DNA of 64,000 nt from CAYUVF01 sp964448045 (GCA_964448045.1 CAYUVF010000002.1:62001-126000); one strand, 5' to 3'. Positions 8,292 to 18,085 are shown, counted from the first letter of the stretch. Numbers and translations: made by a program. Notes: generated from the letters alone by a model not told the origin.

Positions 8292-9140
8292 ATGCAAATT
8301 GACTGGTTCACATTCGGCGCGCAGGTCGTTAACTTCCTCATTCTGGTGGGGCTGCTGAAGCATTTTTTGTACGGCCCGATCACGGCAGCGATGGACGCGC
8401 GCGAGCAGCGCATCGCCGACCGGCTCCGCGAAGCGAAGGAGAAGCGCGAGACGGCCGAAGAGGAAGCGGAGGCGTATCGCCAGAAGCAAGCAGAGCTGGA
8501 ATCCGCGCGCGAGCGTCGGCTCGTCGAGGCCGAAGAAGAGGCTCGTGAGCGGCGGCAGGCGATGATTGAGGAGGCCCGCGCCGAGGTCGACCGCCTGCAG
8601 GCGCAGTGGGCCGAGGCGCTGCGCCGCGAGCGCGAGATGTTCTTGCAGGACCTGGCCCAGCGCGTAAGCCGCGAGACGATGACGCTCGCCCGCCGCACGC
8701 TCCAGGAGCTGGCCAACGCCGATCTCGAACAGCAGGTCGTGCGCGTCTTCGTCGAGCGGATCGAAGCGCTTGACGACGAGCGCCGAAGCGCATTGGCCGA
8801 AGTGGTCGGGGCGACGGGCGACCCCGTCGAAGTCCACACGGCCTTCGAGCTCGGCGAGGAGCAGCGCCAGCGCCTGTCCGAGGCGCTTGCTATAGCGTCT
8901 GATGCGGACGTGGAGCCCGTCTTCGAGGTCGACGCCGATGTCGGGTTCGGCATCGAGGTGCGCGCGGGCGAGCACAAGATCGCGTGGAGCCTGGGCAGCT
9001 ACTTCGCCGAGCTGGAAGAGCACATCCGCGACCGCATCGAATCCGAAATCACGGCCGGAGCGCCCGCTGAATCCGGGCCTGCCGAGTCGGAGCCCGCCGA
9101 GGCCGCGGTGCCGGACGCATCGGCCTCTTCGGAGGCCTGA
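8292..9140 (+). CDS. atpF: N-type ATPase subunit b with delta-like C-terminal domain
   Basis: 282 residues, much longer than ordinary b (~160). One N-terminal membrane helix (about residues 5-27, FGAQVVNFLILVGLL) is followed by a long charged coiled coil to about residue 140. The last ~100 residues resemble the C-terminal domain of delta/OSCP (LGEEQRQRLSEAL, then FEVDADVGFGIEVRAG). No separate atpH exists in the operon, so this protein probably covers both peripheral-stalk roles. The C-terminal tail is rich in Ala, Glu and Pro and may be disordered. Confidence 0.9.
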   Translation: MQIDWFTFGAQVVNFLILVGLLKHFLYGPITAAMDAREQRIADRLREAKEKRETAEEEAEAYRQKQAELESARERRLVEAEEEARERRQAMIEEARAEVDRLQAQWAEALRREREMFLQDLAQRVSRETMTLARRTLQELANADLEQQVVRVFVERIEALDDERRSALAEVVGATGDPVEVHTAFELGEEQRQRLSEALAIASDADVEPVFEVDADVGFGIEVRAGEHKIAWSLGSYFAELEEHIRDRIESEITAGAPAESGPAESEPAEAAVPDASASSEA

Positions 9141-9159
9141 ACCTGAGTCGTGCACGACC

Positions 9160-10728
9160 ATGAATGTTCTCGACGCACACGCTGAAAACGGCCGCCCGCT
9201 GACGGGGCTGCTCGACGCCACGTTCGAGGTGGTTCGCGACGCAGCGCTGCAGTACGCCCCCGACGTGACGCTGCGCGAGATCGGGACGGTCGCGTCCGTC
9301 GGCGAAGGCATTGCGCGGGTAAAGGGCCTGCCGTCCGCGCAGGCCGAGGAGCTGCTTCACTTTCCGGACGGCGTGCGCGGAATGACGTTCAACCTTGATC
9401 CCGACGAGATCGGCGTCATTTTGCTGGACGAGAGCGAGCGCCTGGAGTCGGGCGACGAGGTGCGTCGTTCAGGACGCGTGCTGGACGTGCCCGTGGGCGA
9501 GGCGCTGCTCGGCCGCGTCGTCGATCCGCTGGGGCGGCCGCGCGACGAGCAGGGACGCATCCGCGCCGCAGACCGCTGGCCCGTCGAGCGCGAGGCAGCC
9601 CCCATCATGCATCGCGCACCGGTGCGCACACCGCTGCAAACCGGCCTCAAGGTGGTCGACGCGCTTATTCCCATCGGCCGCGGGCAGCGCGAGCTTATCC
9701 TGGGCGATCGGCAGACGGGCAAGACGGCCATCGCGCTCGACACCATCATCAACCAGCGCGATACCGACGTGCTCTGCATCTACTGCGCCATCGGCCAGCG
9801 CAACGCCTCGGTGGCCAGCGTCATGGCCGATCTGAAGGAGTACGGCGCCGACGAATACACGATCGTGGTCGTGGCCGGTGGCGACGATCCGCCAGGTCTC
9901 CAGTACATCGCACCGTATGCGGCCACCAGCATGGCCGAGTATTTCATGGAGCAGGGGCGCGATGTGCTCGTCGTGTACGACGACCTGACGCGCCACGCCC
10001 GCGCCTACCGCGAGCTCTCGCTACTGCTGCGCCGTCCGCCCGGTCGCGAGGCGTTTCCGGGCGACATCTTCTACATTCATGCGCGCCTGCTCGAACGGGC
10101 GACCCATCTGCGCGCAGAGCACGGCGGCGGCTCGCTCACGGCGCTGCCCATCGTGGAGACGGAGGCGCAAAACATCTCGGCCTACATTCCGACGAACATC
10201 ATTTCGATCACCGACGGGCAGATCTACCTCGCGCCGACGCTCTTTCAGAAGGGCATCCTGCCGGCGGTAGACGTGGGACGCTCGGTGTCGCGCGTGGGCG
10301 GCAAGGCGCAGCTTCCGGCCTACCGGTCCGTGACGGGCGAGCTGCGGCTCTCGTATGCGCAGTTTCAGGAGCTGGAGGCCTTCGCCCGGTTCGGCACGCG
10401 CCTCGACGAGGAGACGCGCCAGACGCTCCGCCGCGGGCGGCGCGTCCGCGAGGTGCTGAAGCAGGACCAGTACGCGCCCATGCCCGTCGACGAGCAGATC
10501 GCCGTGCTGCTTGCCACGGCGGAAGGGGTGTTCGACCCGCTCGACGCGGAGCAGGTCGCCGACGGCGAGCAGGCCGTTCGCGCTGCCGTGCGGGAGGCCC
10601 TTCCCGCCGTGCGGCAACGCATCCGTGAAGGAGAAACGCTGGACGACGAGGCCCAGGCGCGCCTGCTGGAGGTCGCCCGCGCCGCCGTAGAATCGCTCAT
10701 TGACGGGGAGGCCGATGGAGAATCTTGA
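9160..10728 (+). CDS. atpA: N-type ATPase subunit alpha
   Basis: 522 residues; non-catalytic nucleotide-binding subunit. Walker A GDRQTGKT spans residues 182-189, and the alpha-type ARG-finger region and ITDGQIYLAPTLF segment are present. The start ATG at 9160 lies 19 bp after atpF; the upstream in-frame extension overlaps atpF and is not family-like. The 3' end overlaps atpG by 14 bp, implying translational coupling. Confidence 0.95.
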   Translation: MNVLDAHAENGRPLTGLLDATFEVVRDAALQYAPDVTLREIGTVASVGEGIARVKGLPSAQAEELLHFPDGVRGMTFNLDPDEIGVILLDESERLESGDEVRRSGRVLDVPVGEALLGRVVDPLGRPRDEQGRIRAADRWPVEREAAPIMHRAPVRTPLQTGLKVVDALIPIGRGQRELILGDRQTGKTAIALDTIINQRDTDVLCIYCAIGQRNASVASVMADLKEYGADEYTIVVVAGGDDPPGLQYIAPYAATSMAEYFMEQGRDVLVVYDDLTRHARAYRELSLLLRRPPGREAFPGDIFYIHARLLERATHLRAEHGGGSLTALPIVETEAQNISAYIPTNIISITDGQIYLAPTLFQKGILPAVDVGRSVSRVGGKAQLPAYRSVTGELRLSYAQFQELEAFARFGTRLDEETRQTLRRGRRVREVLKQDQYAPMPVDEQIAVLLATAEGVFDPLDAEQVADGEQAVRAAVREALPAVRQRIREGETLDDEAQARLLEVARAAVESLIDGEADGES

Positions 10729-11599
10729 AACGCTGCGCCGTCAAATTCAGAGCACCGAGAGCCTGCGCTCGGTCGTGCGCACCATGAAGGTACTTTCGAT
10801 GACGAGTATCCGCCAGTGCGAAGAGGCGGTGGAATCGCTTGCTGATTACGACCGGACCATCCGGCTCGGCCTGCAGGCGGCGCTGCGTCACCGTCCGCGT
10901 GAAGCCGCGCTCGTGCCCGACAGCGGCAAGCGGATCGGCGCCGTCGTGTTCGGCTCGGCCTGGGGCATGTGCGGGCGCTTCAACGAGCAACTGGCCAGCT
11001 ACGCGGCCGAGCAGCTCGCCGAGGCGGACACCGACCACGTTCAGCTCCTGGCGCTCGGTGAGCGGATCGGCGGGCCGCTCGAAGATGCGGGGCTGGAACC
11101 GGCGCGGCGCCTCAGCGCCCCGGACGCCGTCGAAAGCATCACGCCGCGCGTGCAGGACCTGCTCGTGGAGATCGAGCGGTGGCGGACGGTCGAGTCGATC
11201 CAGCGCGTGCAGCTCTTCTACAACGAAGCAACCTCGGGCACCTCGTTTGCGCCGGTGACGCAACAGTTGCTTCCGCTCGACCGGCAGTGGCTGGCACAGC
11301 TCGAAGAGGAGGTGTGGCCCACGCGGATGGTGCCTCAGTTTCGGATGGATTGGGAGCAGCTCTTCGCCGCACTGGTGCGCCAGTATCTGTTCGTCTCGCT
11401 CTACCGGGCCTTTGCCGAGTCGCTGGCCAGCGAGCACAGCAGCCGCCTGGCGGCCATGCAGGTGGCGCAGGACAACGCCGAAGAGCGGCTCGACGCGCTT
11501 CAGCTTCGCTTCAACCAGCGCCGCCAGAGCGCCATCACCGAAGAACTACTGGACATCACCTCGGGGTTTGAGGCCTTGTCCACGACCGATTCGTTCTGA
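10715..11599 (+). CDS. atpG: N-type ATPase subunit gamma (divergent)
   Basis: 294 residues; rotary shaft. The N-terminal helix (METLRRQIQSTESLRSVVRTMKVLS-like) and C-terminal helix (DNAEERLDALQ, then RQSAITEELLDI) match the conserved gamma coiled coil, while the middle is divergent, as usual in N-ATPases. The ATG at 10715 inside the end of atpA is chosen over the TTG at 10700. Last subunit gene of the operon. Confidence 0.92.
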   Translation: MENLETLRRQIQSTESLRSVVRTMKVLSMTSIRQCEEAVESLADYDRTIRLGLQAALRHRPREAALVPDSGKRIGAVVFGSAWGMCGRFNEQLASYAAEQLAEADTDHVQLLALGERIGGPLEDAGLEPARRLSAPDAVESITPRVQDLLVEIERWRTVESIQRVQLFYNEATSGTSFAPVTQQLLPLDRQWLAQLEEEVWPTRMVPQFRMDWEQLFAALVRQYLFVSLYRAFAESLASEHSSRLAAMQVAQDNAEERLDALQLRFNQRRQSAITEELLDITSGFEALSTTDSF

Positions 11600-11615
11600 C
11601 AGGATACGTGCAGAT

Positions 11616-12080
11616 ATGAAGCGCAGAGTGTGGACTCGAATCAAGGAGATAGACGCGACGCTGATCCGTCTGTTTGAACGCTACGGCCACCGCCTGCATC
11701 GCATCTCGCTGGGCGTGCTTTTCGTCTGGTTCGGCGTGCTGAAGCCGCTGGGTCACAAAACCACGACCTCGCTACTGGCCGACACCATCTGGTGGGGCGA
11801 TCCGGAGGTGATGGTGCTCGTGCTCGGATGGTGGGAGGTGGGGATCGGGCTGTTTCTGCTCGTGCGTCCGCTTCTTCGCGTGGCGATCCTGCTGCTCGCT
11901 ATTCGGCTGCCCGGTATTCTGCTGGCCTTCGTGCTGATGCCGGAGATCTGCTTTGCCGATTTTCCCTTTGCCCCCACGCCGGAGGGGCAGTACCTCATCA
12001 AGGACCTCGCGCTCTTCTTTGCCGCGCTGGCTATTGCGGGATTTTTGGAGGAAGAAAGCTCACCGGACCACTATCACTGA
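11616..12080 (+). CDS. DoxX-like integral membrane protein
   Basis: 154 residues with four predicted membrane helices and the pattern SLGVLFVWFGVLKPLG in helix 1, resembling the DoxX/DUF417-type four-helix family. It starts 16 bp after atpG on the same strand and so probably shares its transcript. Function unknown; DoxX relatives are often linked to redox or thiol systems, but nothing here proves that. Conserved acidic and aromatic residues between helices (ICFADFPF) may be functional. Confidence 0.7.
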   Translation: MKRRVWTRIKEIDATLIRLFERYGHRLHRISLGVLFVWFGVLKPLGHKTTTSLLADTIWWGDPEVMVLVLGWWEVGIGLFLLVRPLLRVAILLLAIRLPGILLAFVLMPEICFADFPFAPTPEGQYLIKDLALFFAALAIAGFLEEESSPDHYH

Positions 12081-12136
12081 TGGAGCCGTTTGACCGGATC
12101 TGATCATTTGAGTCGAGATTGGTCGTCCGCCACGAT

Positions 12137-13810
12137 ATGCCACAAGTCGAACCCTTCGAGCAGCATCCAGATCGCTACGACCACTGGTTCGAGCAGCACC
12201 CTCATGCATTCGACGCCGAGGTGCGAGCGCTTCGTCCGCTGGTCCCGCACGCGGGGCGCGGCCTGGAGATCGGCGTGGGCACCGGGCAGTTCGCGGAAGC
12301 GCTCGGCGTGGAGGAGGGCATCGACCCGTCGCCCGAAATGCGCCGCCGCGCCCAAAAACGTGGGATCCGCGTAAAAGATGGCGTCGCCGAGCAGTTGCAG
12401 TACGACGACAATCAGTTCGACTACGCGCTGCTCGTGACGACGATCTGCTTTGTGGACGACGTGGAGCAGGCGCTGGCCGAAGCGTTCCGCGTGCTCAAGC
12501 CGGGCGGTGCGCTGATCATCGGGATGGTCGATCGCGAAAGCCCAATCGGGCAGCAGTACGAAGCGAACAAGGAGGAACACGCCTTTTACCACGCCGCTCG
12601 TTTTCACGCGGCGGAGGAGGTCGTACAGGCCATGCGGGCAGCGGGATTTCGGGAGCTGGCGTATCGCCAGACGATTTTTAGCCCGCTGGACGAGATCGAC
12701 GCGCAGGAGCCGGTCCGATCCGGATATGGCGAGGGCGCCTTCGTGGCGATTCGGGGGCGCACGCCCACCGGAAACGGGACGCCCTCGACGACGGCGGCTC
12801 AGCAAGATACCACCGATACCCGGGAGATCCGCCACAACCGGGTCACGGGCCGATCCGTCGTCATTGCGCCGAGCCGCAGCAGTCGCCCACGAAAGACGAA
12901 ATCCCACGACGCGGCGGAGACTACAGGCCCCGATCCGGACTGCCCGTTTTGCCCCGGCAACGAGGAGCGCCTGCCCACCGTGATCGACGAGCAACCGGCC
13001 TTCGACGACAAGCCGTGGCAGACGCGTGCGGTGCCGAACAAGTATGCGGCCTTGGTTCCATCGCCGCCGTCGGTAAACGCCTCGGATCCGCTTTGCCAGC
13101 GTCGCACTGCGCGGGGACGCCAGGAGGTCATCATCGAAACGCCGGAGCACGGTCTCGATCTGGCTGATCTGTCCGTTTCGGAAGTGGAAACCGTCGTGGC
13201 GACCTACCAGCGGCGCTACCGCGCCATGCGTGCGACGGAGCCCGAGCTGTTTCCGTTCGTGTTTCGCAACTACGGAGCCGAGGCGGGGGCCTCCATCGCG
13301 CATGCGCACAGTCAACTCATCGCCACGGCCCATCCGCCAGACGCCGTGCAGGCCGAGGAGGAGCGGGCGCAGGCGTACTTCGACGACACCGGCCGATGCC
13401 TGTACTGCGACATTGCGGATCGCGAAGCGGAGGGGCCGCGCTGCGTCGAGCAAACCGACCATTTTGTGGCGGCCGTTCCCTTCGCGGCCGAGGTGCCCTG
13501 TGAGGTGATGATTCTTCCCCGAGCGCACCGCTCGTCCTTCGTCGCGCTCGACGGCGCGGCCCGCACCGCCTTTGCCCGGATGCTTCGCGGCGCGCTCCGA
13601 CGCGTTCGCGCAGCATGCGACGATCCGAGCTACAACTTCTACGTGCGAACGCCGCTGCACCCGTCCGGCGACGTGCCGCATCTGCACTGGTATCTCCGGC
13701 TGGTGCCGCGGACGGTAGTGACGGCGGGCTTCGAGTGGAGCACCGACCTGCGCATCAACCCATCGTCGCCCGAGGCCGATGCGGCTCGGCTGCGCCACGC
13801 GGCGCCATGA
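12137..13810 (+). CDS. fusion: SAM methyltransferase + galactose-1-phosphate uridylyltransferase-like (HIT superfamily)
   Basis: 557 residues in one uninterrupted frame. Residues ~1-215 form a class I methyltransferase: GLEIGVGTGQFAEAL glycine loop, GIDPSPEM, and FRVLKPGGALIIGM. After a polar linker (~215-228) a GalT-like domain begins: CPFCPGNE zinc motif near residue 270, a HIT-type HAHSQL motif near 390 (GalT HxHxQ), a second CLYC pair, and GDVPHLHWYLRLVPR near the end. GalT relatives transfer nucleotidyl groups to sugar 1-phosphates. The combination is unusual and the substrate of either half is unknown. ATG 12137 is chosen over GTG 12119. Same strand as the ATPase operon. Confidence 0.8.
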   Translation: MPQVEPFEQHPDRYDHWFEQHPHAFDAEVRALRPLVPHAGRGLEIGVGTGQFAEALGVEEGIDPSPEMRRRAQKRGIRVKDGVAEQLQYDDNQFDYALLVTTICFVDDVEQALAEAFRVLKPGGALIIGMVDRESPIGQQYEANKEEHAFYHAARFHAAEEVVQAMRAAGFRELAYRQTIFSPLDEIDAQEPVRSGYGEGAFVAIRGRTPTGNGTPSTTAAQQDTTDTREIRHNRVTGRSVVIAPSRSSRPRKTKSHDAAETTGPDPDCPFCPGNEERLPTVIDEQPAFDDKPWQTRAVPNKYAALVPSPPSVNASDPLCQRRTARGRQEVIIETPEHGLDLADLSVSEVETVVATYQRRYRAMRATEPELFPFVFRNYGAEAGASIAHAHSQLIATAHPPDAVQAEEERAQAYFDDTGRCLYCDIADREAEGPRCVEQTDHFVAAVPFAAEVPCEVMILPRAHRSSFVALDGAARTAFARMLRGALRRVRAACDDPSYNFYVRTPLHPSGDVPHLHWYLRLVPRTVVTAGFEWSTDLRINPSSPEADAARLRHAAP

Positions 13811-13894
13811 GCGCCTCCTCGGCAACCACGGGATCGGCACGCCGCGTGCCCGTCGGGCGAATCAGCTGCCGGCTCATACGTCTCAATATCGATC

Positions 13895-16618
13895 ATGAAT
13901 AGGGATTCTCGCGCGCAGGATCAGCCCTCGTCAGTGGTGCGCGTTCCGGAACAGCCCTGGGCGGAATCGGGCCGCGACGTGCTGGAGGCGCTGGGGAGTG
14001 CGGATGAGGGGCTCACGCCCGAGGAAGCCGACCGGCGCCGCGACGCGTACGGCCCGAATCGCTTGCGTGAGGTCGAGCGGCAGAGCCTCTGGCGTATCCT
14101 CTGGAATCAGGCCAGCCTGATCATGCTGCTGCTGGTCGTCGCTGGGGCCGTGGCCTGGGTCTCGGGACAGGGCATCGAGGCGCTGGCGATCGCTGTGGTC
14201 ATCGTCATCAACACCGCCATCGGCTTCTTCACCGAGTGGCGGGCCGTGCGCTCCATGGAGGCGTTGCAGGAGATGGGAGAGACCGAGGCCACGGTCCGCC
14301 GGGACGGGCGCATCCGGCAGGTAGCCGCCGAAACGCTCGTGCCGGGTGATGTCGTCGAGCTGGAGGAGGGCGATCTCGTGCCGGCCGACCTGCGCCTGCT
14401 CGACGGCCTTCAACTCCAGATCGACGAATCGCCCCTGACGGGGGAGTCTGTTCCCGTGGATAAGGAAACGGATTCCATCGCCTCCGAAGCGCCGCTGGCC
14501 GAGCGGGCCAACATGGCCTACCGCGGCACCGCTGTAGTGCGCGGGGAGGGCCGGGGCGTGGTGGTGGCGACGGGGATGGACACCGAGCTCGGCGAAATTT
14601 CCGCAATGGTTGGAGCGGCCAGCAAAACGGAGACGCCGCTGGAGCAGAAGCTGGACCGCCTCGGCCGCAAGCTGGTGTGGCTGACGCTCGCCGTGGCCGC
14701 TGCCGTCACGGGCGTGGGCGTCGTCGCCGGGCGCGACGTGGTCCTCATGGTCGAAACCGGCATTGCCCTGGCCGTCGCCGCCATCCCCGAGGGCCTGCCG
14801 ATTGTGGCCACGCTTGCGCTCGCCTACGGCATGTGGCGGATGGCCCGGCGCAACGCCCTCATCCGCCGCCTCTTCTCGGTCGAAACGCTCGGGGCGACCA
14901 CGCTCATCTGTACCGACAAAACGGGCACGCTCACGGAGAACCGGATGACCGTGCACGTCCTTCAGCTCCCCGGCGCGACTGTCGACGTCGAGCTGACGGA
15001 TGAAACCGTTCAGTTCCAGCACGATGATCAGACCGTTGATCTCGACACGAACGAGCAGCTCCGACGCGCGCTTCAGGTGGGCGTCCTGTGCAACAGCGCC
15101 ACGCTCAATGCCGACAGTGATGAGGCGCCGCAGGGCGATCCGATGGAGCGGGCGCTGCTGGATCTGGGCCACCGCGTCGGTCACGCGCGGGAGACGCTTA
15201 CCGACGAGATGCCCGAGCGCCGCGTGGAGCCGTTCGACCGGGAAACGAAAATGATGGCGACCTATCACGACGCTGGATCGGGCGAGCTGCTCGTCGCCGT
15301 GAAAGGCGCTCCCGAAGCGGTGCTCGACGCCAGCACTCACCTTCGGACGGACAGCGAGACGCAGGCGTTGGACGAAGACACTCGGGCGGCGTGGATGCGC
15401 CACAACGAAACCCTGGCGGGAGATGGGCTGCGCGTCCTCGCGCTGGCGACGAAACGCGTGTCCGATAAGACGGCACCGCCGTACGAAGAGCTCTGCTTTC
15501 TGGGCCTGGTGGGACTGCTTGATCCGCCGCGGTCCGACGTGCAGCCGGTGATCGAGCGGTGCCAGCGGGCCGGGATTCGGATGGTCATGGTGACCGGTGA
15601 TCACCCCGATACGGCGCGGACCGTGGCCGAGCAAGTGGGCATCCTCGGGGCCGACGACGAGGAGGCGGTCGTCCGGGGAAGCGATGTCGCAGACGTATCG
15701 GAAGCGTCGGATCGCGATCGGGAGCGGCTCCGGCGGGCGCCGGTGTTTTCGCGCGTCAGTCCCGCCCAGAAGCTCGATCTGGTGGATTTGCATCAGGCCG
15801 ACGGGGAGATTGTCGCCATGACGGGCGATGGCGTGAACGACGCCCCTGCCCTCAAAAGCGCCGACATCGGCATTGCCATGGGGCGGCGCGGCACCGATGT
15901 CGCCCGCGAGGCCGCCGATATGGTACTGCAGGACGATGCGCTCGCATCTGTGGTCGCAGCGGTGCAGCACGGGCGGGTCATCTTCAGCAACATCCGTAAG
16001 TTTGTCGTCTATCTGCTGTCCGGCAACGTGGGCGAGATTCTGGCCGTGAGCATAGCGGCGGCGGCCAATGCACCGCTACCGTTGCTTCCGCTGCAAATCC
16101 TGTATCTGAATCTCCTAAACGATGTCTTTCCGGCGCTGGCCCTGGGCGTGGGGCCGGGGACGGAGCGGGTGATGGAGCGGCCGCCGCGCGATCCCGACGA
16201 GGACGTCATCACGCGCTTTCACTGGGGGCTCATCGGCGGCTATGGCGTGCTCATCGGAGCGGTGGTGCTCGGCGTGTTTGGCGTGGCGCTTGGCCCCCTG
16301 AGGATGCCTACCGAGCAAGCCGTCACGGTGTCGTTCCTGACGCTGTCGGTCAGCCGGCTGGTTCACGTCTTCAACGTGCGCTCCTTTGACTCGGGCGTGT
16401 TCGACAATGAAATCAGCCGGAATCCCTACGTGTGGGCCGCCTTCGCAATCTGCGGCGGACTGCTGGGGCTCGCCGTCTATTGGCCGCTGATGGCAGAGGT
16501 GCTCTCCGTGCAGCCGCCGGGCGTTAACGGCTGGTTACTTGTGGCCGGGGGTGCGGTCGTGACGCTGCTCATCGGGCAGGTGTATGTGGCGCTCCGCGGT
16601 CGCCTGCAAGCGTCCTGA
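13895..16618 (+). CDS. P2-type cation-transporting ATPase (Ca2+/cation family)
   Basis: 907 residues with the full P2 layout: N-terminal cation ATPase domain, actuator TGES, phosphorylated Asp341 in DKTGTLTEN, nucleotide-binding domain (KGAPEAVL), hinge TGDGVNDAPAL and C-terminal helices. Of the SERCA Ca2+ ligands, the M4 PEGLP Glu and M5 NVGE Asn/Glu are kept, but M6 reads NLLND where SERCA has NLVTD, so the Thr799 position is Asn. Ion specificity is therefore open. It starts 84 bp after the fusion gene; treT follows after 48 bp. A paralogue lies at 23071-25800. Confidence 0.92.
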   Translation: MNRDSRAQDQPSSVVRVPEQPWAESGRDVLEALGSADEGLTPEEADRRRDAYGPNRLREVERQSLWRILWNQASLIMLLLVVAGAVAWVSGQGIEALAIAVVIVINTAIGFFTEWRAVRSMEALQEMGETEATVRRDGRIRQVAAETLVPGDVVELEEGDLVPADLRLLDGLQLQIDESPLTGESVPVDKETDSIASEAPLAERANMAYRGTAVVRGEGRGVVVATGMDTELGEISAMVGAASKTETPLEQKLDRLGRKLVWLTLAVAAAVTGVGVVAGRDVVLMVETGIALAVAAIPEGLPIVATLALAYGMWRMARRNALIRRLFSVETLGATTLICTDKTGTLTENRMTVHVLQLPGATVDVELTDETVQFQHDDQTVDLDTNEQLRRALQVGVLCNSATLNADSDEAPQGDPMERALLDLGHRVGHARETLTDEMPERRVEPFDRETKMMATYHDAGSGELLVAVKGAPEAVLDASTHLRTDSETQALDEDTRAAWMRHNETLAGDGLRVLALATKRVSDKTAPPYEELCFLGLVGLLDPPRSDVQPVIERCQRAGIRMVMVTGDHPDTARTVAEQVGILGADDEEAVVRGSDVADVSEASDRDRERLRRAPVFSRVSPAQKLDLVDLHQADGEIVAMTGDGVNDAPALKSADIGIAMGRRGTDVAREAADMVLQDDALASVVAAVQHGRVIFSNIRKFVVYLLSGNVGEILAVSIAAAANAPLPLLPLQILYLNLLNDVFPALALGVGPGTERVMERPPRDPDEDVITRFHWGLIGGYGVLIGAVVLGVFGVALGPLRMPTEQAVTVSFLTLSVSRLVHVFNVRSFDSGVFDNEISRNPYVWAAFAICGGLLGLAVYWPLMAEVLSVQPPGVNGWLLVAGGAVVTLLIGQVYVALRGRLQAS

Positions 16619-16666
16619 CCTCGACCAACTGCACGCGATTCATCTATCCAACGCATCCAACAGCCC

Positions 16667-17908
16667 ATGACGACCGAAAAGCGAACCGAACGCGCACGGC
16701 GACTCGTTCACGTCGACGACTACGCGCCGTTCATCGGCGCTGAAGCTGTCGATCGGATTCTGGAGAAGGCCGAGGCGCTGCAGCCGATGCGCGTCGCCCA
16801 CGTCAATTCCACGTTCTACGGCGGCGGCGTGGCCGAGCTGCTCGACCCGCTGACGCTGCTCATGAACAGCGCCGGCCTCCGCACCGAGTGGCACGTCATC
16901 CAGGGCGCGCCCGACTTCTTCAGCATCACGAAGAAAATGCACAATGCGCTGCAGGGCGCATCGATCAACCTGTCGGATCTGAAGAAGAAGATCTACGAGG
17001 ATATCGCCTTCAAAAACAGCGTGCGCATTCGGCTGCGGCACTTCGACCGGGTGGTGATCCACGATCCGCAGCCGCTCCCGATGATCCAGTTCGTCCAGAA
17101 AGGCGGACCGTGGATCTGGCGGTGTCACGTGGACGTGACGCGCCGCGACGACGAGCTCTGGGCGTATCTGAAGAGGTACGTCGAGCAGTACGACGCAGCG
17201 GTGTTCAGCATCGAAGAATACCGTCAGCACCTGCAGACGCCGCAGCGCTTCATCGAGCCGGCCATCAACCCGTTCTCCATCAAAAACAAGGAGTTGAGCG
17301 AAGCGGAAATTGAGGATCGGCTGGAGCATTACGACATCCCGGACGACCGGCCGCTCGTGGTGCAGATCTCGCGGTTCGACCGGTGGAAGGATCCGCAGGG
17401 CGTGATCGACGCCTTCAAGATCGCGCGGCAGGAGGTCGATGCAACGCTGGTGCTCTTAGGCAACGTGGCGACCGACGACCCGGAGGGCAAGGAGGTGTAC
17501 GAGTCACTGCTCGACGAGCAGGAGGAGCGCATCATCATCCTCAGCGAGGAGGACACGGCGCTGGTGAATGCGCTGCAACGGCGCGCGGCCGTCGTGCTCC
17601 AGAAGTCGCTGCGGGAAGGATTCGGCCTGACGGTCACCGAGGCGATGTGGAAGGGATCGGCCGTTATTGGCGGAAACGTCGGCGGCATCCGGCATCAGAT
17701 CACCGACGGCGAGAACGGCTTTCTGGTCGATTCGGTCGAGGAGGCCGCCGAGCGCATCGTCCAGCTCATCCAGCATCCGGAGCTACGGCGCCGGTTAGGG
17801 GATCGCGCGCGCCGCACCGTGAAGGAGCGCTTTCTGCTCACTCGGCTCCTCGAAGACTATCTCGACCTCTTCGGGGCGTTCGAGACGCAGTACCGGCTGG
17901 TGGAGTAG
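16667..17908 (+). CDS. treT: trehalose synthase TreT (nucleotide-glucose:glucose glycosyltransferase, GT4)
   Basis: 413 residues, GT-B fold of family GT4. TreT makes trehalose directly from NDP-glucose and glucose. Seen: HVNSTFYGGGVAELL in the N-terminal domain (a TreT hallmark), VQISRFDRWKDPQG at the start of the C-terminal domain, and the GT4 catalytic EX7E-type segment in REGFGLTVTEA. Trehalose would serve as compatible solute or carbon store, which suits a salt-adapted host. Close GT4 relatives exist, so the product assignment is strong but not absolute. Confidence 0.85.
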   Translation: MTTEKRTERARRLVHVDDYAPFIGAEAVDRILEKAEALQPMRVAHVNSTFYGGGVAELLDPLTLLMNSAGLRTEWHVIQGAPDFFSITKKMHNALQGASINLSDLKKKIYEDIAFKNSVRIRLRHFDRVVIHDPQPLPMIQFVQKGGPWIWRCHVDVTRRDDELWAYLKRYVEQYDAAVFSIEEYRQHLQTPQRFIEPAINPFSIKNKELSEAEIEDRLEHYDIPDDRPLVVQISRFDRWKDPQGVIDAFKIARQEVDATLVLLGNVATDDPEGKEVYESLLDEQEERIIILSEEDTALVNALQRRAAVVLQKSLREGFGLTVTEAMWKGSAVIGGNVGGIRHQITDGENGFLVDSVEEAAERIVQLIQHPELRRRLGDRARRTVKERFLLTRLLEDYLDLFGAFETQYRLVE

Positions 17909-18073
17909 GAGGATGCTTGCTACACGATAGAATGAATCACGCTTGCATATGCGAGTTGTTGTCCGAAGCACATCGGATGAGAAACGGCAAAGAGCGCAGA
18001 GTACGCGAAAAGCGCTTGACTCATTTAATCTGATGGCAAGGGGCGCATCCGAATCTGATCTTCCTCTATAACG

Positions 18074-18085
18074 GCCAGGTGGCCA
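18074..18085. repeat. target-site duplication, left copy
   Basis: GCCAGGTGGCCA, repeated in the same orientation at 18547-18558. Both copies encode the same toxin residues (GHLA on the minus strand), as expected for a target duplicated by insertion. Confidence 0.85.
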
